A stretch of 32,986 nucleotides of DNA. It comes from Actinomycetes bacterium. Lineage in GTDB: Bacteria > Actinomycetota > Acidimicrobiia > Acidimicrobiales > JAJZJN01. Both the position numbers and the translations under genes were made by a program. Shown piece by piece: positions 23,243 to 30,824 of this stretch. The stretch is taken from positions 1 through 32,986 of the forward strand of contig JAJZJN010000012.1 of the NCBI GenBank assembly GCA_021851165.1, read 5' to 3'. The number at the start of each line of letters is the position of its first letter. Position 1 is the stretch's first letter. The notes beneath the pieces were generated by a model. It saw only the letters and a program-made list of their open reading frames with translations. It searched no databases and had not been told where the DNA came from.

Positions 23243-24805
23243 TTGCATTTCAAGACGTCTCCAACCGAACGGCTCGTACGGCGGGTCCTGCTCCAAATCG
23301 GGATCACCTACGTCCTCGCAGCCATCTTCATCGCATCGTCTGCGCTGTTCAAGCCAAGGCTCTACTCGCCTCCTGACCTTGTCGCAGCGTCGGCTATCGC
23401 TGCGATCGTCCTTGCATCGAACATCCATGATCTGGCTGTCCTCAGAAGACGGCAGTACCTGCGCTTTCGCGCCTGTGTCGTGCTCGGCCAGGCTTGTGCA
23501 GGGATAGTGGCGTTGTCGCTGTTCGTGCGGGCGGTCGGTGACCACCACGGCGCCTTCGGTCTGCTCGTGCTCCTTCCCCTGGTCGCCATAGCCCTCATCG
23601 GAGACTACGCGATGGTAGCCATCACCTGGGCGGTGATGGTTCCTGCTCTCGTGTTGGCACTTGGCGGGCAGGTCCACCCGCCCGAGACCCTGGCCTGGAC
23701 CGTCGCGCTATACAGCCTCGCCGCCGGAGGGCTGGCGGTGATCATCGACCACGCTATGCGCGGGACGATCCGCAACGCGAAGGTCAACCATGCAATGGCA
23801 GAGCTTGCCGCAAAGACGGGAGAGGTGAGCGACTGGCCAGGAGGGATCCAGCCACTGGCCGGAATGATAACCGAAGCGCTCGACGCCGAGCGGTTCGCCA
23901 TCCTGGTCAAAGTAGCCTCGCCCCCGGGGACCGCCAGCATCCTGACCTGGCCGCCCGACGCGTCATGGCCCGGATGGGATGCAGTAGAGTCGCTCGCCGC
24001 TACCGCCCTCGATGCCGAAGGTACGGGATCGCCGGGCGATGCTGCCGGGAGCCATCGGGAAGCCGGCCTTACCTGGCCCACCAAGCAGGCTCGCTCGACC
24101 ACGCGCACCACCCACGCGCTCACTTCCGAGGACCTGGTGGTCGCCACCGCACGAGCCGGGGACCTGGCGGTTGCTATTGTCGTGCCGAAGCGGTCCCCGA
24201 CGAGCCCGCTCGACCAGGAGATGCTCGGCCGGACGGTTGCTGGGCTGCTCGCCGCCATGGCAACCAGATCGGACCTGGTCAACCGCTTGATGGAGCTGGC
24301 CAACACCGATGAGCTCACCGGCCTCCCGAACCGCCGGAAGTTGTTCGAGGTGCTCGACAACGAGGTGGAGCGCGTCCGGAGATCCGGTAAGCCACTTGGC
24401 GTGGCCATGCTGGATCTCGACGAGTTCAAGGCCTTCAACGACCTGTACGGGCATGTCGAAGGAGATTCCCTGCTCCGGAGGTTCGCCGAGAGCATCGCCA
24501 CTCGGATAAGGGCTCAGGACACCTGTGCACGCTACGGCGGGGAGGAGTTCATGCTCGTGTTGCCCGATACCGATGCCAACGGTGTTGCCCAACTTCTACA
24601 TGAGGTGGCAGCCCTGTCCCTCGAGGGACCCAACCACAGTGCCGTCACCTTCTCAGCAGGCGTCGCCACCTGGGACCGCCACGAGAGTGTCGACCGGCTT
24701 ATAAGCCGAGCCGACGACGCGCTGTACGAGGCCAAGCGAGCCGGACGTAACAGGATCGTTGCTGCAGCACTCGAGCCGGCAGCCGGCACCGACGACCGCC
24801 AGTAG
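23243..24805 (+). CDS. Membrane-bound diguanylate cyclase (GGDEF protein)
   Basis: This protein is predicted to make cyclic di-GMP. Five or six hydrophobic helices occupy about residues 15-175. A weakly conserved linker that could be a divergent GAF domain follows, then a GGDEF domain from TDELTGLPNRRKLFEVL to the end. The active site is GGEEF, near residue 432. RAQD five residues before it is an intact inhibitory I-site, so product feedback is likely. DLDEFKAFNDLYGHVEGD holds the metal and substrate residues. The ORF track starts at GTG 23174, inside pgl. I favour TTG 23243, which follows GGAG at 9 nt and gives 520 residues, but the start is uncertain. No EAL domain is present. Confidence 0.9.
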   Translation: MHFKTSPTERLVRRVLLQIGITYVLAAIFIASSALFKPRLYSPPDLVAASAIAAIVLASNIHDLAVLRRRQYLRFRACVVLGQACAGIVALSLFVRAVGDHHGAFGLLVLLPLVAIALIGDYAMVAITWAVMVPALVLALGGQVHPPETLAWTVALYSLAAGGLAVIIDHAMRGTIRNAKVNHAMAELAAKTGEVSDWPGGIQPLAGMITEALDAERFAILVKVASPPGTASILTWPPDASWPGWDAVESLAATALDAEGTGSPGDAAGSHREAGLTWPTKQARSTTRTTHALTSEDLVVATARAGDLAVAIVVPKRSPTSPLDQEMLGRTVAGLLAAMATRSDLVNRLMELANTDELTGLPNRRKLFEVLDNEVERVRRSGKPLGVAMLDLDEFKAFNDLYGHVEGDSLLRRFAESIATRIRAQDTCARYGGEEFMLVLPDTDANGVAQLLHEVAALSLEGPNHSAVTFSAGVATWDRHESVDRLISRADDALYEAKRAGRNRIVAAALEPAAGTDDRQ

Positions 24806-24826
24806 GGCACGGGCACTGCGATTGGG

Positions 24827-24832
24827 TAGTGT
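24827..24832 (+). promoter_or_regulatory. -10 element for leaderless fbiC
   Basis: TAGTGT ends 7 nt before GTG 24840, with no Shine-Dalgarno. It supports the GTG (or nearby ATG 24846) as the fbiC start rather than the track's start inside the cyclase gene. Confidence 0.5.
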
Positions 24833-24839
24833 GGCGAGA

Positions 24840-27209
24840 GTGAGCATGCCCCTCGAAGACCTTCTGGATCGCCCGCTTGCCGATCTGCAAAGGGCGGCGC
24901 GCTCTGAACGCGAGGCTTCCCACGGCAAGCGGGTGACCTATTCACCGAAGGTGTTCATCCCTCTCACGCGCTTGTGCCGCGACCGCTGTGGATACTGTAC
25001 GTTCGCCTCGCCGCCGGCGCGGCTCGACTCCCCCTTCTTGCCAGCCGGCGAAGTGCTTGCCCTTGCCAGGGCCGGAGCCTCGGCGGGATGCCAGGAGGCC
25101 CTCTTCACCCTGGGCGAGGCACCAGAGGACCGTTATCCCGTCGCCCGTTCATGGCTTCGGGACCACGGCTACGACAGCACCATCGACTACCTGGTAGCCA
25201 TGTGTGAACTGGTGCGGGACCAGACCGGTCTACTACCCCACGCGAACGCCGGCGCGCTCGGTATGGAGGATCTGGCCCGGCTGCGGAGCGTGTGCGCGAG
25301 CCAGGGGATGATGATCGAGTCGACCGTGGGCAACTTGGACTGCCATCGTGGATGTCCGGACAAGGAGCCTGCCCGGCGGATCTTGACTTTACGTCAGGCA
25401 GGCAAGCTGGCCATTCCCTTCACCACCGGCATACTCGTCGGCATAGGCGAGAGCCGCTCTCAGAGGCTCCAGGCGCTCGAAGCGATATCCGAAGCACATC
25501 GGGAGTGGGGGCACGTCCAAGAGGTGATCGTCCAGAACTTCCTACCGAAGCCGGGTACAGCCATGCACGCCCAGCCGGCTTGCCCCCCGGAAGAGCTCGC
25601 ATGGACTATCGCTGCAGCACGTCTGATCCTGCCGCCCGAAATCCATCTCCAAGCCCCCCCTAACCTGTCCGAGGACCTCGCCACCCTGCTCGATTCGGGC
25701 ATTGACGACTGGGGCGGCATCTCCCCGGTCACCATGGACCACGTCAATCCCGAACGAGCATGGCCTACGGTCGACCTTCTCCGATACACCACCGAAGCAG
25801 CAGGCCTGACGCTCGCTGCGAGGTTGACTATCTATCCAGAGTACGCCTGTGATCCCGATCGATGGCTCGATCCTGCCATGCGCTTTGCCGTATCGGATGC
25901 CTCGGATGCCGAGGGGCTCGGTCGTGACGATCCCTGGTGCGCCGGGGGCATCGATCCGCCACCGCTGCTGGTAGGCCCACGGCCTGGCGACGACAGAGGC
26001 TCCCTCGCAGGTCTCCCAGAGGCTGAGGCCGTGTGGGATCTGAGACTGGCCGGGATTCCCTTTCCTCCACCGGACACGGTGCCTCTGCCCTCAGCAGGAG
26101 GTCCGGTTGGGGAGGTTATATCCGGGGTGCTCATGGGCCAGGAGGTCGGCGAGGAGGAGATCGTCACCCTGTTCTCCGCGCGTGGCCCTGAGTTCAGGGC
26201 CATTGCCGACTTGGCCGATGAACTGCGTGCCGAGACCGTGGGCGGCACCGTGACCTTCGTAGCGAACCGCAACATCAACTATACCAATATTTGCACCTTC
26301 AAATGCCGCTTCTGTGCCTTCTCGAAGGGTCCCCTTTCGCTCAACCTGCGCGGCACTCCCTACCTGCTCGATCTCGATGAGATCAGCGAGCGAGTGAGGC
26401 AGGCAGAGGCGGCTGGGGCCACCGAGGTATGCCTCCAAGGGGGGATCCACCCGAGCTTTGACGGCGAGTACTACCTACAGGTCATACGGGCCGTGCGCGC
26501 TGCCTCGGATCATATGCACATCCACGGCTTCAGTGCGCTCGAGGTCACCGAGGGCGCCCGGCGCCTCGGGGAGCCTCTTGCCACGTACCTGAGCCGTCTG
26601 AAGGAGGCGGGCCTGGCAACGCTTCCTGGCACGGCAGCGGAGATCCTGGACGATGATGTCCGGGCAGTGCTCTGCCCGGACAAGATCTCGACCGACGAGT
26701 GGCTTGAGGCACACCGCAGCGCACACCGCGTAGGCCTCCGCTCGAACGTGACCATCATGTTCGGCTCGATAGAACGCCCTCGCTCGTGGGCTCGTCATCT
26801 GGTGAGAACGCGTGACCTCCAGAAGGAGACTGGAGGATTCACCGAGTTCGTCCCGCTTCCGTTCGTCCACATGGCATCACCGATCTACCTCCAGCGCCGT
26901 GCCCGTCGTGGCCCGACATTCAGGGAAGCCATCCTCATGCACGCAGTAGGCCGGATCGCCTATAACGGTCTGATAGACAACATACAGGTGAGCTGGGTCA
27001 AGATGGGAACTTCCGGGGTTGTCCAGATCCTCCGTGCCGGGGCCAATGACCTTGGTGGAACTCTCATGGACGAGAACATTTCACGCGCGGCCGGGGCCAC
27101 CCACGGTCAGCTCATGACCGAAACCGAGCTGCGCGCCCTCGTTGAGCCGCTCGGGCGGGAGCTCTCCCAGCGCACCACGTTGTATGGCCTCATACCAGCC
27201 CTCCGCTGA
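24840..27209 (+). CDS. fbiC: FO synthase, CofG-CofH fusion
   Basis: FbiC makes FO, the deazaflavin chromophore of cofactor F420, from tyrosine and a flavin precursor. It is two radical SAM enzymes in one chain. The N-terminal CofG half has the cluster motif CRDRCGYC (C-x3-C-x2-C) within PLTRLCRDRCGYCTF. The C-terminal CofH half has CTFKCRFC within NYTNICTFKCRFCAF, plus EVCLQGGIHPSFDGEYY. The fusion is typical of actinobacteria; other lineages have separate cofG and cofH. I start at GTG 24840 (VSMPLEDLLDRP), giving 789 residues, just after a TAGTGT hexamer. Both clusters are intact. Its end overlaps the LOG gene. The split-barrel protein at 30319 is a possible F420 user nearby. Confidence 0.96.
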   Translation: MSMPLEDLLDRPLADLQRAARSEREASHGKRVTYSPKVFIPLTRLCRDRCGYCTFASPPARLDSPFLPAGEVLALARAGASAGCQEALFTLGEAPEDRYPVARSWLRDHGYDSTIDYLVAMCELVRDQTGLLPHANAGALGMEDLARLRSVCASQGMMIESTVGNLDCHRGCPDKEPARRILTLRQAGKLAIPFTTGILVGIGESRSQRLQALEAISEAHREWGHVQEVIVQNFLPKPGTAMHAQPACPPEELAWTIAAARLILPPEIHLQAPPNLSEDLATLLDSGIDDWGGISPVTMDHVNPERAWPTVDLLRYTTEAAGLTLAARLTIYPEYACDPDRWLDPAMRFAVSDASDAEGLGRDDPWCAGGIDPPPLLVGPRPGDDRGSLAGLPEAEAVWDLRLAGIPFPPPDTVPLPSAGGPVGEVISGVLMGQEVGEEEIVTLFSARGPEFRAIADLADELRAETVGGTVTFVANRNINYTNICTFKCRFCAFSKGPLSLNLRGTPYLLDLDEISERVRQAEAAGATEVCLQGGIHPSFDGEYYLQVIRAVRAASDHMHIHGFSALEVTEGARRLGEPLATYLSRLKEAGLATLPGTAAEILDDDVRAVLCPDKISTDEWLEAHRSAHRVGLRSNVTIMFGSIERPRSWARHLVRTRDLQKETGGFTEFVPLPFVHMASPIYLQRRARRGPTFREAILMHAVGRIAYNGLIDNIQVSWVKMGTSGVVQILRAGANDLGGTLMDENISRAAGATHGQLMTETELRALVEPLGRELSQRTTLYGLIPALR

Positions 27210-28296
27210 CCAGCCCGCTCATGGCCAGCCCGCTCATGGCCAGCCCGCTGGCACAAAGCAATCGCCCGGCAACAGCCACGACATCGCAGGCGTCGTCGAT
27301 CGGATCTGCGACCAGCTATTAAGCACCCTCGATGTCACCGATCGGGGAAACCTCTACCGGTCCATGCTTGCCACCGTGGCAGCCATGGCCGTGGAAGGAA
27401 CCGATATAGCCGACCTGAAGATAGCCAGGGCGGCACTTGCCGAGATGGCAGAAGCATTCAGGGTGTTCCGGCCCTACCACGACGCCCCCAAGGCAACCTT
27501 CTTCGGATCGGCCCGTACCCATGCCGACGACCCGTTGTACCGCCAGGCCGTCCTCCTGGCCACTCGCCTCGCGGCCGCAGGGTGGATGGTGGTCACAGGT
27601 GCAGGACCGGGGATAATGGCAGCCGCCATGGAGGGTGCAGGCAGACAGCACTCGCTCGGGGTGAACATCCGACTGCCCCACGAACAGGGCGCCAACCACT
27701 TCATCGCGCGCGATCCAAAGCTGGTCGAGATGCGGTACTTCTTCACTCGCAAGCTGATGCTCATCAAGGAGTCCGACGGCTATGCCGTCCTGCCGGGTGG
27801 CTTCGGGACACTGGACGAGTCCTACGAGCTACTGACCCTGCTGCAGACCGGAAAGGCTCAACCGGCACCTCTCGTGCTGCTGGACGTTCCGGGAGGGACA
27901 TACTGGGCGGGATGGGAGACCTTCGTGGTAGAGCAGGTGGCCTCGCGAGGGCTGATCAGCAGCTACGACCGCTCGCTCTATCGGATCACATCCGATGTAG
28001 ACGAGGCAGCGGCGGAGATGCTCGGCTTCTACCGCAATTACCACTCCTGTAGATGGGTCGGAGATCTCCTCGTGATACGGATGCGCGAAGCACCAGGGGC
28101 AGCAGAGCTGAGAAGGCTGAACGACCGCTTCGGCGACATCGTCATCGAAGGCGTGATCCGCCGCACCAAGCCGCTCCCACCGGAACGCGCCTCCAACGAC
28201 CAGTTGGACCTGCCGAGGCTGGCGATGCGCTTTGACCATTCCAGCTATGGCCGGCTCCGTCAGCTCATAGACGACTTGAATGCGCTCGTCGACTGA
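27184..28296 (+). CDS. LOG-family nucleotide hydrolase-like protein
   Basis: I start at ATG 27184 (MASYQPSADQPAHGQ), overlapping fbiC by 26 nt, giving 370 residues. The core Rossmann fold shows KATFFGSARTHADDPLY, VVTGAGPGIMAAAMEGA and the signature LPGGFGTLDESYELL (PGGxGTxxE). LOG proteins are nucleotide-5'-monophosphate phosphoribohydrolases that release free bases, including cytokinins from adenosine derivatives; many were once misnamed lysine decarboxylases. This version is longer than the minimal 180-200 residue enzyme, with an extra helical N-terminal region and about 90 extra C-terminal residues, so its substrate is open. Its first codons include a short tandem repeat (PAHGQ twice). Confidence 0.87.
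   Translation: MASYQPSADQPAHGQPAHGQPAGTKQSPGNSHDIAGVVDRICDQLLSTLDVTDRGNLYRSMLATVAAMAVEGTDIADLKIARAALAEMAEAFRVFRPYHDAPKATFFGSARTHADDPLYRQAVLLATRLAAAGWMVVTGAGPGIMAAAMEGAGRQHSLGVNIRLPHEQGANHFIARDPKLVEMRYFFTRKLMLIKESDGYAVLPGGFGTLDESYELLTLLQTGKAQPAPLVLLDVPGGTYWAGWETFVVEQVASRGLISSYDRSLYRITSDVDEAAAEMLGFYRNYHSCRWVGDLLVIRMREAPGAAELRRLNDRFGDIVIEGVIRRTKPLPPERASNDQLDLPRLAMRFDHSSYGRLRQLIDDLNALVD
27211..27249 (+). repeat. 15-bp tandem repeat at the fbiC-LOG junction
   Basis: CAGCCCGCTCATGGC occurs twice in tandem and a third copy is broken off after nine bases. The repeat begins directly after the fbiC stop codon and encodes the PAHGQ-PAHGQ stretch near the N-terminus of the LOG protein. The preceding 15 bases (cagccctccgctgac) look like a diverged copy containing the fbiC stop. 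Confidence 0.85.
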
Positions 28297-28308
28297 GATG
28301 TGAAGTGC

Positions 28309-28533
28309 CTAGCCATCCTCCCGTTCCGAGCCGGCTGGCTCACTGAGTAGGCTCGCGGCCTTCTCCACTGCCCGACGTGCGCGTGTGATCCGACGCTCCT
28401 CTGCAATAAGCGTCGGACTGGGAGAGGCCCCCTCCGCCACTTGCGCCGCCGCCTCGTGCAGCCGGTCCAGAGCCTGGTCTGCCAGCTCCTCGGCTATCGC
28501 GGCCAGTCTCTCCGACAGCTCAGCGAGATCCAC
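28309..28533 (-). CDS. Small helical protein of unknown function
   Basis: This 74-residue protein starts at a GTG (MDLAELSERLAAIAEEL). It is strongly helical and charged, with heptad-like hydrophobic spacing in LSERLAAIAEELADQALDRL and again in RITRARRAVEKAASLL, suggesting a coiled coil or a small helical bundle. It has no membrane segment or signal peptide. G-rich sequence upstream may act as a weak ribosome binding site. It converges on the LOG gene with a 12-nt gap and lies downstream of the acyl-CoA synthetase on the same strand, about 126 nt away. I recognise no family. Confidence 0.6.
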   Translation of the reverse strand: MDLAELSERLAAIAEELADQALDRLHEAAAQVAEGASPSPTLIAEERRITRARRAVEKAASLLSEPAGSEREDG

Positions 28534-28644
28534 CCATCACCCCCGCCCCCCGACAACCATCGGAGTGCTCCGAGGCGGACTGCCGGCTCAGGTCTGTGGA
28601 ACCAAGCCCAGGAGGCCCAGCGGACGCTATTGCCCTGGACCGGT

Positions 28645-28676
28645 GCTCATCGACCGCGCTCATCGACCGCGCTCAT
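28645..28676 (-). repeat. 13-bp tandem repeat spanning the acyl-CoA synthetase stop codon
   Basis: GCTCATCGACCGC occurs twice in tandem, followed by a partial copy (GCTCAT). The synthetase stop codon (28660-28662) lies in the second unit. Because 13 is not a multiple of three, repeat-number changes could alter the last residues of the enzyme. Confidence 0.8.
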
Positions 28677-30291
28677 GCAGGCCAACCTGCTCTACCTCGA
28701 CAGATCCTTCAGATACCATCGCGCGCAACGCCAGTTTGTCGAACTTCCCCACACTGGTCTTGGGCAACTCAGGCAGGTATGCCCAGCGTTCCGGCAACCA
28801 CCAACGCGCAACCCGGTCGCCTAGGAACTCGAGTATCTCCTCGGGTGCCGGACGGTGCCCCTCAGCAGGCACCATGCATACCAACGGACGCTCGTCCCAT
28901 CTGGGATCGGGCACTCCGATCACAGCGGCCTCGAAGATCTCCGGATGAGCCATCACGGCATTCTCCAGCTCTACCGATGAGATCCACTCCCCCCCGGACT
29001 TGATCACGTCCTTGGTTCTGTCCGCTATCTGCATGAAGCCCCGGGAGTCGAGGGTTGCTACATCACCGGTGCGAAGCCATCCATCATCGAAGCGCTCAGG
29101 ATTCGAGTCTCCGTAGTACGACCCTGTAATCCAGGGTCCGCGCACCTCGAGCTCCCCAAGCGACACGCCGTCGGCCGGCAGCACCGTGCCGTCCTCGGCA
29201 ACCACTCGCATCTCCACACCTGCAACCACCCGCCCGCTCTTGGCACGCCACTGCATCTCCTCATCTCGCGGGGTCCCACGTGGCGGCCACGCCAATGCAG
29301 CCACGGGACTTGTCTCCGTCATTCCCCAACCTTGGACCATCTTCACCCCGAAACGATCCTCGTACGCCTCCATGAGAGACCGGGGAACCGCCGACCCACC
29401 CGCTGTGAGCATCCTTACCGAGGACAGATCGACCTCGTGGTTGCCGGAGTACTGAAGCAGGTCGTTCCATATGGTCGGCACACCGAGCGACAGCGTCGGG
29501 TGCTGCTCGCGAAACGCGCGCGCCAGCGGCTCGGCTTGCAAGAAGCGCTCGGGCATGATCAGGTCCGCGCCGGCGAGGAAGGCCGTGTAAGGCATTCCCC
29601 AGGCGTTCGCATGGAACATGGGGACTATGACAAGCGCCCTGTCATGCTCGGACACGGCCACCGTGTTGGCGGCCATGCCCGCCATCGAATGCAGCCAGGT
29701 GGAGCGGTGACTGTAGACGACACCCTTCGGATCGCCAGTAGTGCCACTCGTGTAGCACATGGCGGCCGCGTCACGCTCGTCTAGATCCGGCCAGTCGAAA
29801 TCCGGCTTCTCCCCCGCGAGGAGATCCTCGTAGGAGAGCACATCGCCTAGAGCCGAGATGTCCCCTTCACCGATCACCACGACATGCTCGACTGCTGGAC
29901 ACCGGTCCCGCACTCGGGCGAACAGCGGCGCTATCGATCCGTCCACGAGAATGACCCTGTCCCCCCCGTGATTGACGACATAGGCGAGCTGCTCGGGAAA
30001 CAGGCGGATGTTCAGCGTATGCAGGACCGCACCCATGGAGGGTACTCCCAGGTAAGCCTCGAGATGCTGCTGATGGTTCCAGCAGAACGTTCCCACACGA
30101 TCTCCGGAGCGCACACCCAGCCTCGCAAGACCATTTGCAAGTCGCCCCGCTCGTGCTGCTACCTCGCCGAATGTGGCCTCAGTATAGCCATCGGGCTGCA
30201 TCGTCACCACGAGGCTGTCGCCGTAGACGTGCTGGCCATGGCGGAGAATGCCGCTTATGAGCAGTGGGCCTTCCTGCATGGTGCTCTTCAT
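28660..30291 (-). CDS. Acyl-CoA synthetase (AMP-forming)
   Basis: This protein belongs to the ANL superfamily and would activate a fatty or other carboxylic acid to its CoA thioester via an acyl-adenylate. The P-loop is YTSGTTGDPKGVVYSH, the adenine-binding motif is GWGMTETSPVA, and the hinge region reads WLRTGDVATLDSRGF. IADRTKDVIKSGGEWISSVE and the C-terminal catalytic lysine in PKTSVGKFDK are intact. It resembles the medium/long-chain type (FadD-like); chain length cannot be told. I start at ATG 30291 (MKSTMQEGPLLISG), giving 543 residues, because TATGCT lies 6 nt upstream; the ORF track extends to 30360, into the divergent gene. It is divergent from the split-barrel protein gene. Confidence 0.92.
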   Translation of the reverse strand: MKSTMQEGPLLISGILRHGQHVYGDSLVVTMQPDGYTEATFGEVAARAGRLANGLARLGVRSGDRVGTFCWNHQQHLEAYLGVPSMGAVLHTLNIRLFPEQLAYVVNHGGDRVILVDGSIAPLFARVRDRCPAVEHVVVIGEGDISALGDVLSYEDLLAGEKPDFDWPDLDERDAAAMCYTSGTTGDPKGVVYSHRSTWLHSMAGMAANTVAVSEHDRALVIVPMFHANAWGMPYTAFLAGADLIMPERFLQAEPLARAFREQHPTLSLGVPTIWNDLLQYSGNHEVDLSSVRMLTAGGSAVPRSLMEAYEDRFGVKMVQGWGMTETSPVAALAWPPRGTPRDEEMQWRAKSGRVVAGVEMRVVAEDGTVLPADGVSLGELEVRGPWITGSYYGDSNPERFDDGWLRTGDVATLDSRGFMQIADRTKDVIKSGGEWISSVELENAVMAHPEIFEAAVIGVPDPRWDERPLVCMVPAEGHRPAPEEILEFLGDRVARWWLPERWAYLPELPKTSVGKFDKLALRAMVSEGSVEVEQVGLHERGR

Positions 30292-30297
30292 GGCACG

Positions 30298-30311
30298 AGC
30301 ATAGCTACGCT
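30298..30311. promoter_or_regulatory. Back-to-back -10 elements of a divergent leaderless pair
   Basis: Within a 27-nt gap, AGCATA-gc-TACGCT gives TATGCT on the minus strand, 6 nt before the synthetase ATG (30291). It also gives TACGCT on the plus strand, 7 nt before the split-barrel ATG (30319). Both genes would be leaderless and the two -10 hexamers are only 2 nt apart. Confidence 0.6.
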
Positions 30312-30318
30312 GATCGGC

Positions 30319-30729
30319 ATGGAACTGGAAGTTGCCCTGGACTTCGTTCGCCACAACCACCGTGCGGTGATGGCAACCACCCGTGCCGACGGGATCCCGC
30401 AGCTCTCACCTGTGATAGCGACTGTCGACACCGGCGGCCATGTCGTGGTGAGCACTCGCGAGACCGCGGTGAAGACGGCAAACCTTCGCAGAATGCCTCG
30501 TGTGTCGCTAGCGGTGTTCACCGATAACTTCTTCGGACCCTGGGTACAGGTCGACGGCTCAGTCGAGATCGTAAGTCTCCCACAGGCGATGGATGGGCTG
30601 ATCGAGTACTACCGCAATATCTCGGGTGAGCACCCCGACTGGGACGAGTACCGCCAAGCTATGCGGAGCGAGCGCCGTGTGCTTCTTGTCATCACGGTCC
30701 AGCGCGCCGGGCCAGACCGGTCGGGTTAG
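30319..30729 (+). CDS. PPOX-class split-barrel protein, Rv1155-like, probably F420-binding
   Basis: I start at ATG 30319 (MELEVALDFVRHNHRAV), giving 136 residues; the ORF track begins at 29884, antisense to the synthetase. It has the pyridoxamine-phosphate-oxidase-like split barrel with AVMATTRADGIPQLSPVIATV and RETAVKTANLRRMPRVSLAVF. The C-terminal LIEYYRNISGEHPDWDEYRQAM followed by RRVLLVI closely matches the Rv1155 group of Mycobacterium tuberculosis, whose members bind F420 rather than FMN. Possible reactions are F420H2-dependent reductions, for example of biliverdin-type or quinone substrates. This fits the presence of fbiC in the window. Binding of F420 is inferred from family, not shown here. 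Confidence 0.88.
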   Translation: MELEVALDFVRHNHRAVMATTRADGIPQLSPVIATVDTGGHVVVSTRETAVKTANLRRMPRVSLAVFTDNFFGPWVQVDGSVEIVSLPQAMDGLIEYYRNISGEHPDWDEYRQAMRSERRVLLVITVQRAGPDRSG

Positions 30730-30789
30730 CAGGCTGGATGAGGTGCACTGGCACGGTCCGCGCCTGCAACTCTTACCATCTAGCAACCG

Positions 30790-30818
30790 TTGACCGTGGT
30801 CAGACCGGGACTTATAGT
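30790..30818 (+). promoter_or_regulatory. Near-consensus promoter for a leaderless phosphoesterase gene
   Basis: TTGACC (30790-30795), a spacer of exactly 17 nt and TATAGT (30813-30818) form the best sigma-70-type promoter in the window. The GTG start codon begins 6 nt after the -10, so the transcript should start at or beside the start codon. Confidence 0.75.
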
Positions 30819-30824
30819 GATGCC

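Noticed and set aside
22907-23677. Minus-strand 256-residue ORF across the pgl-cyclase junction
   Set aside because: It is antisense to two confidently identified genes and has no domain of its own.
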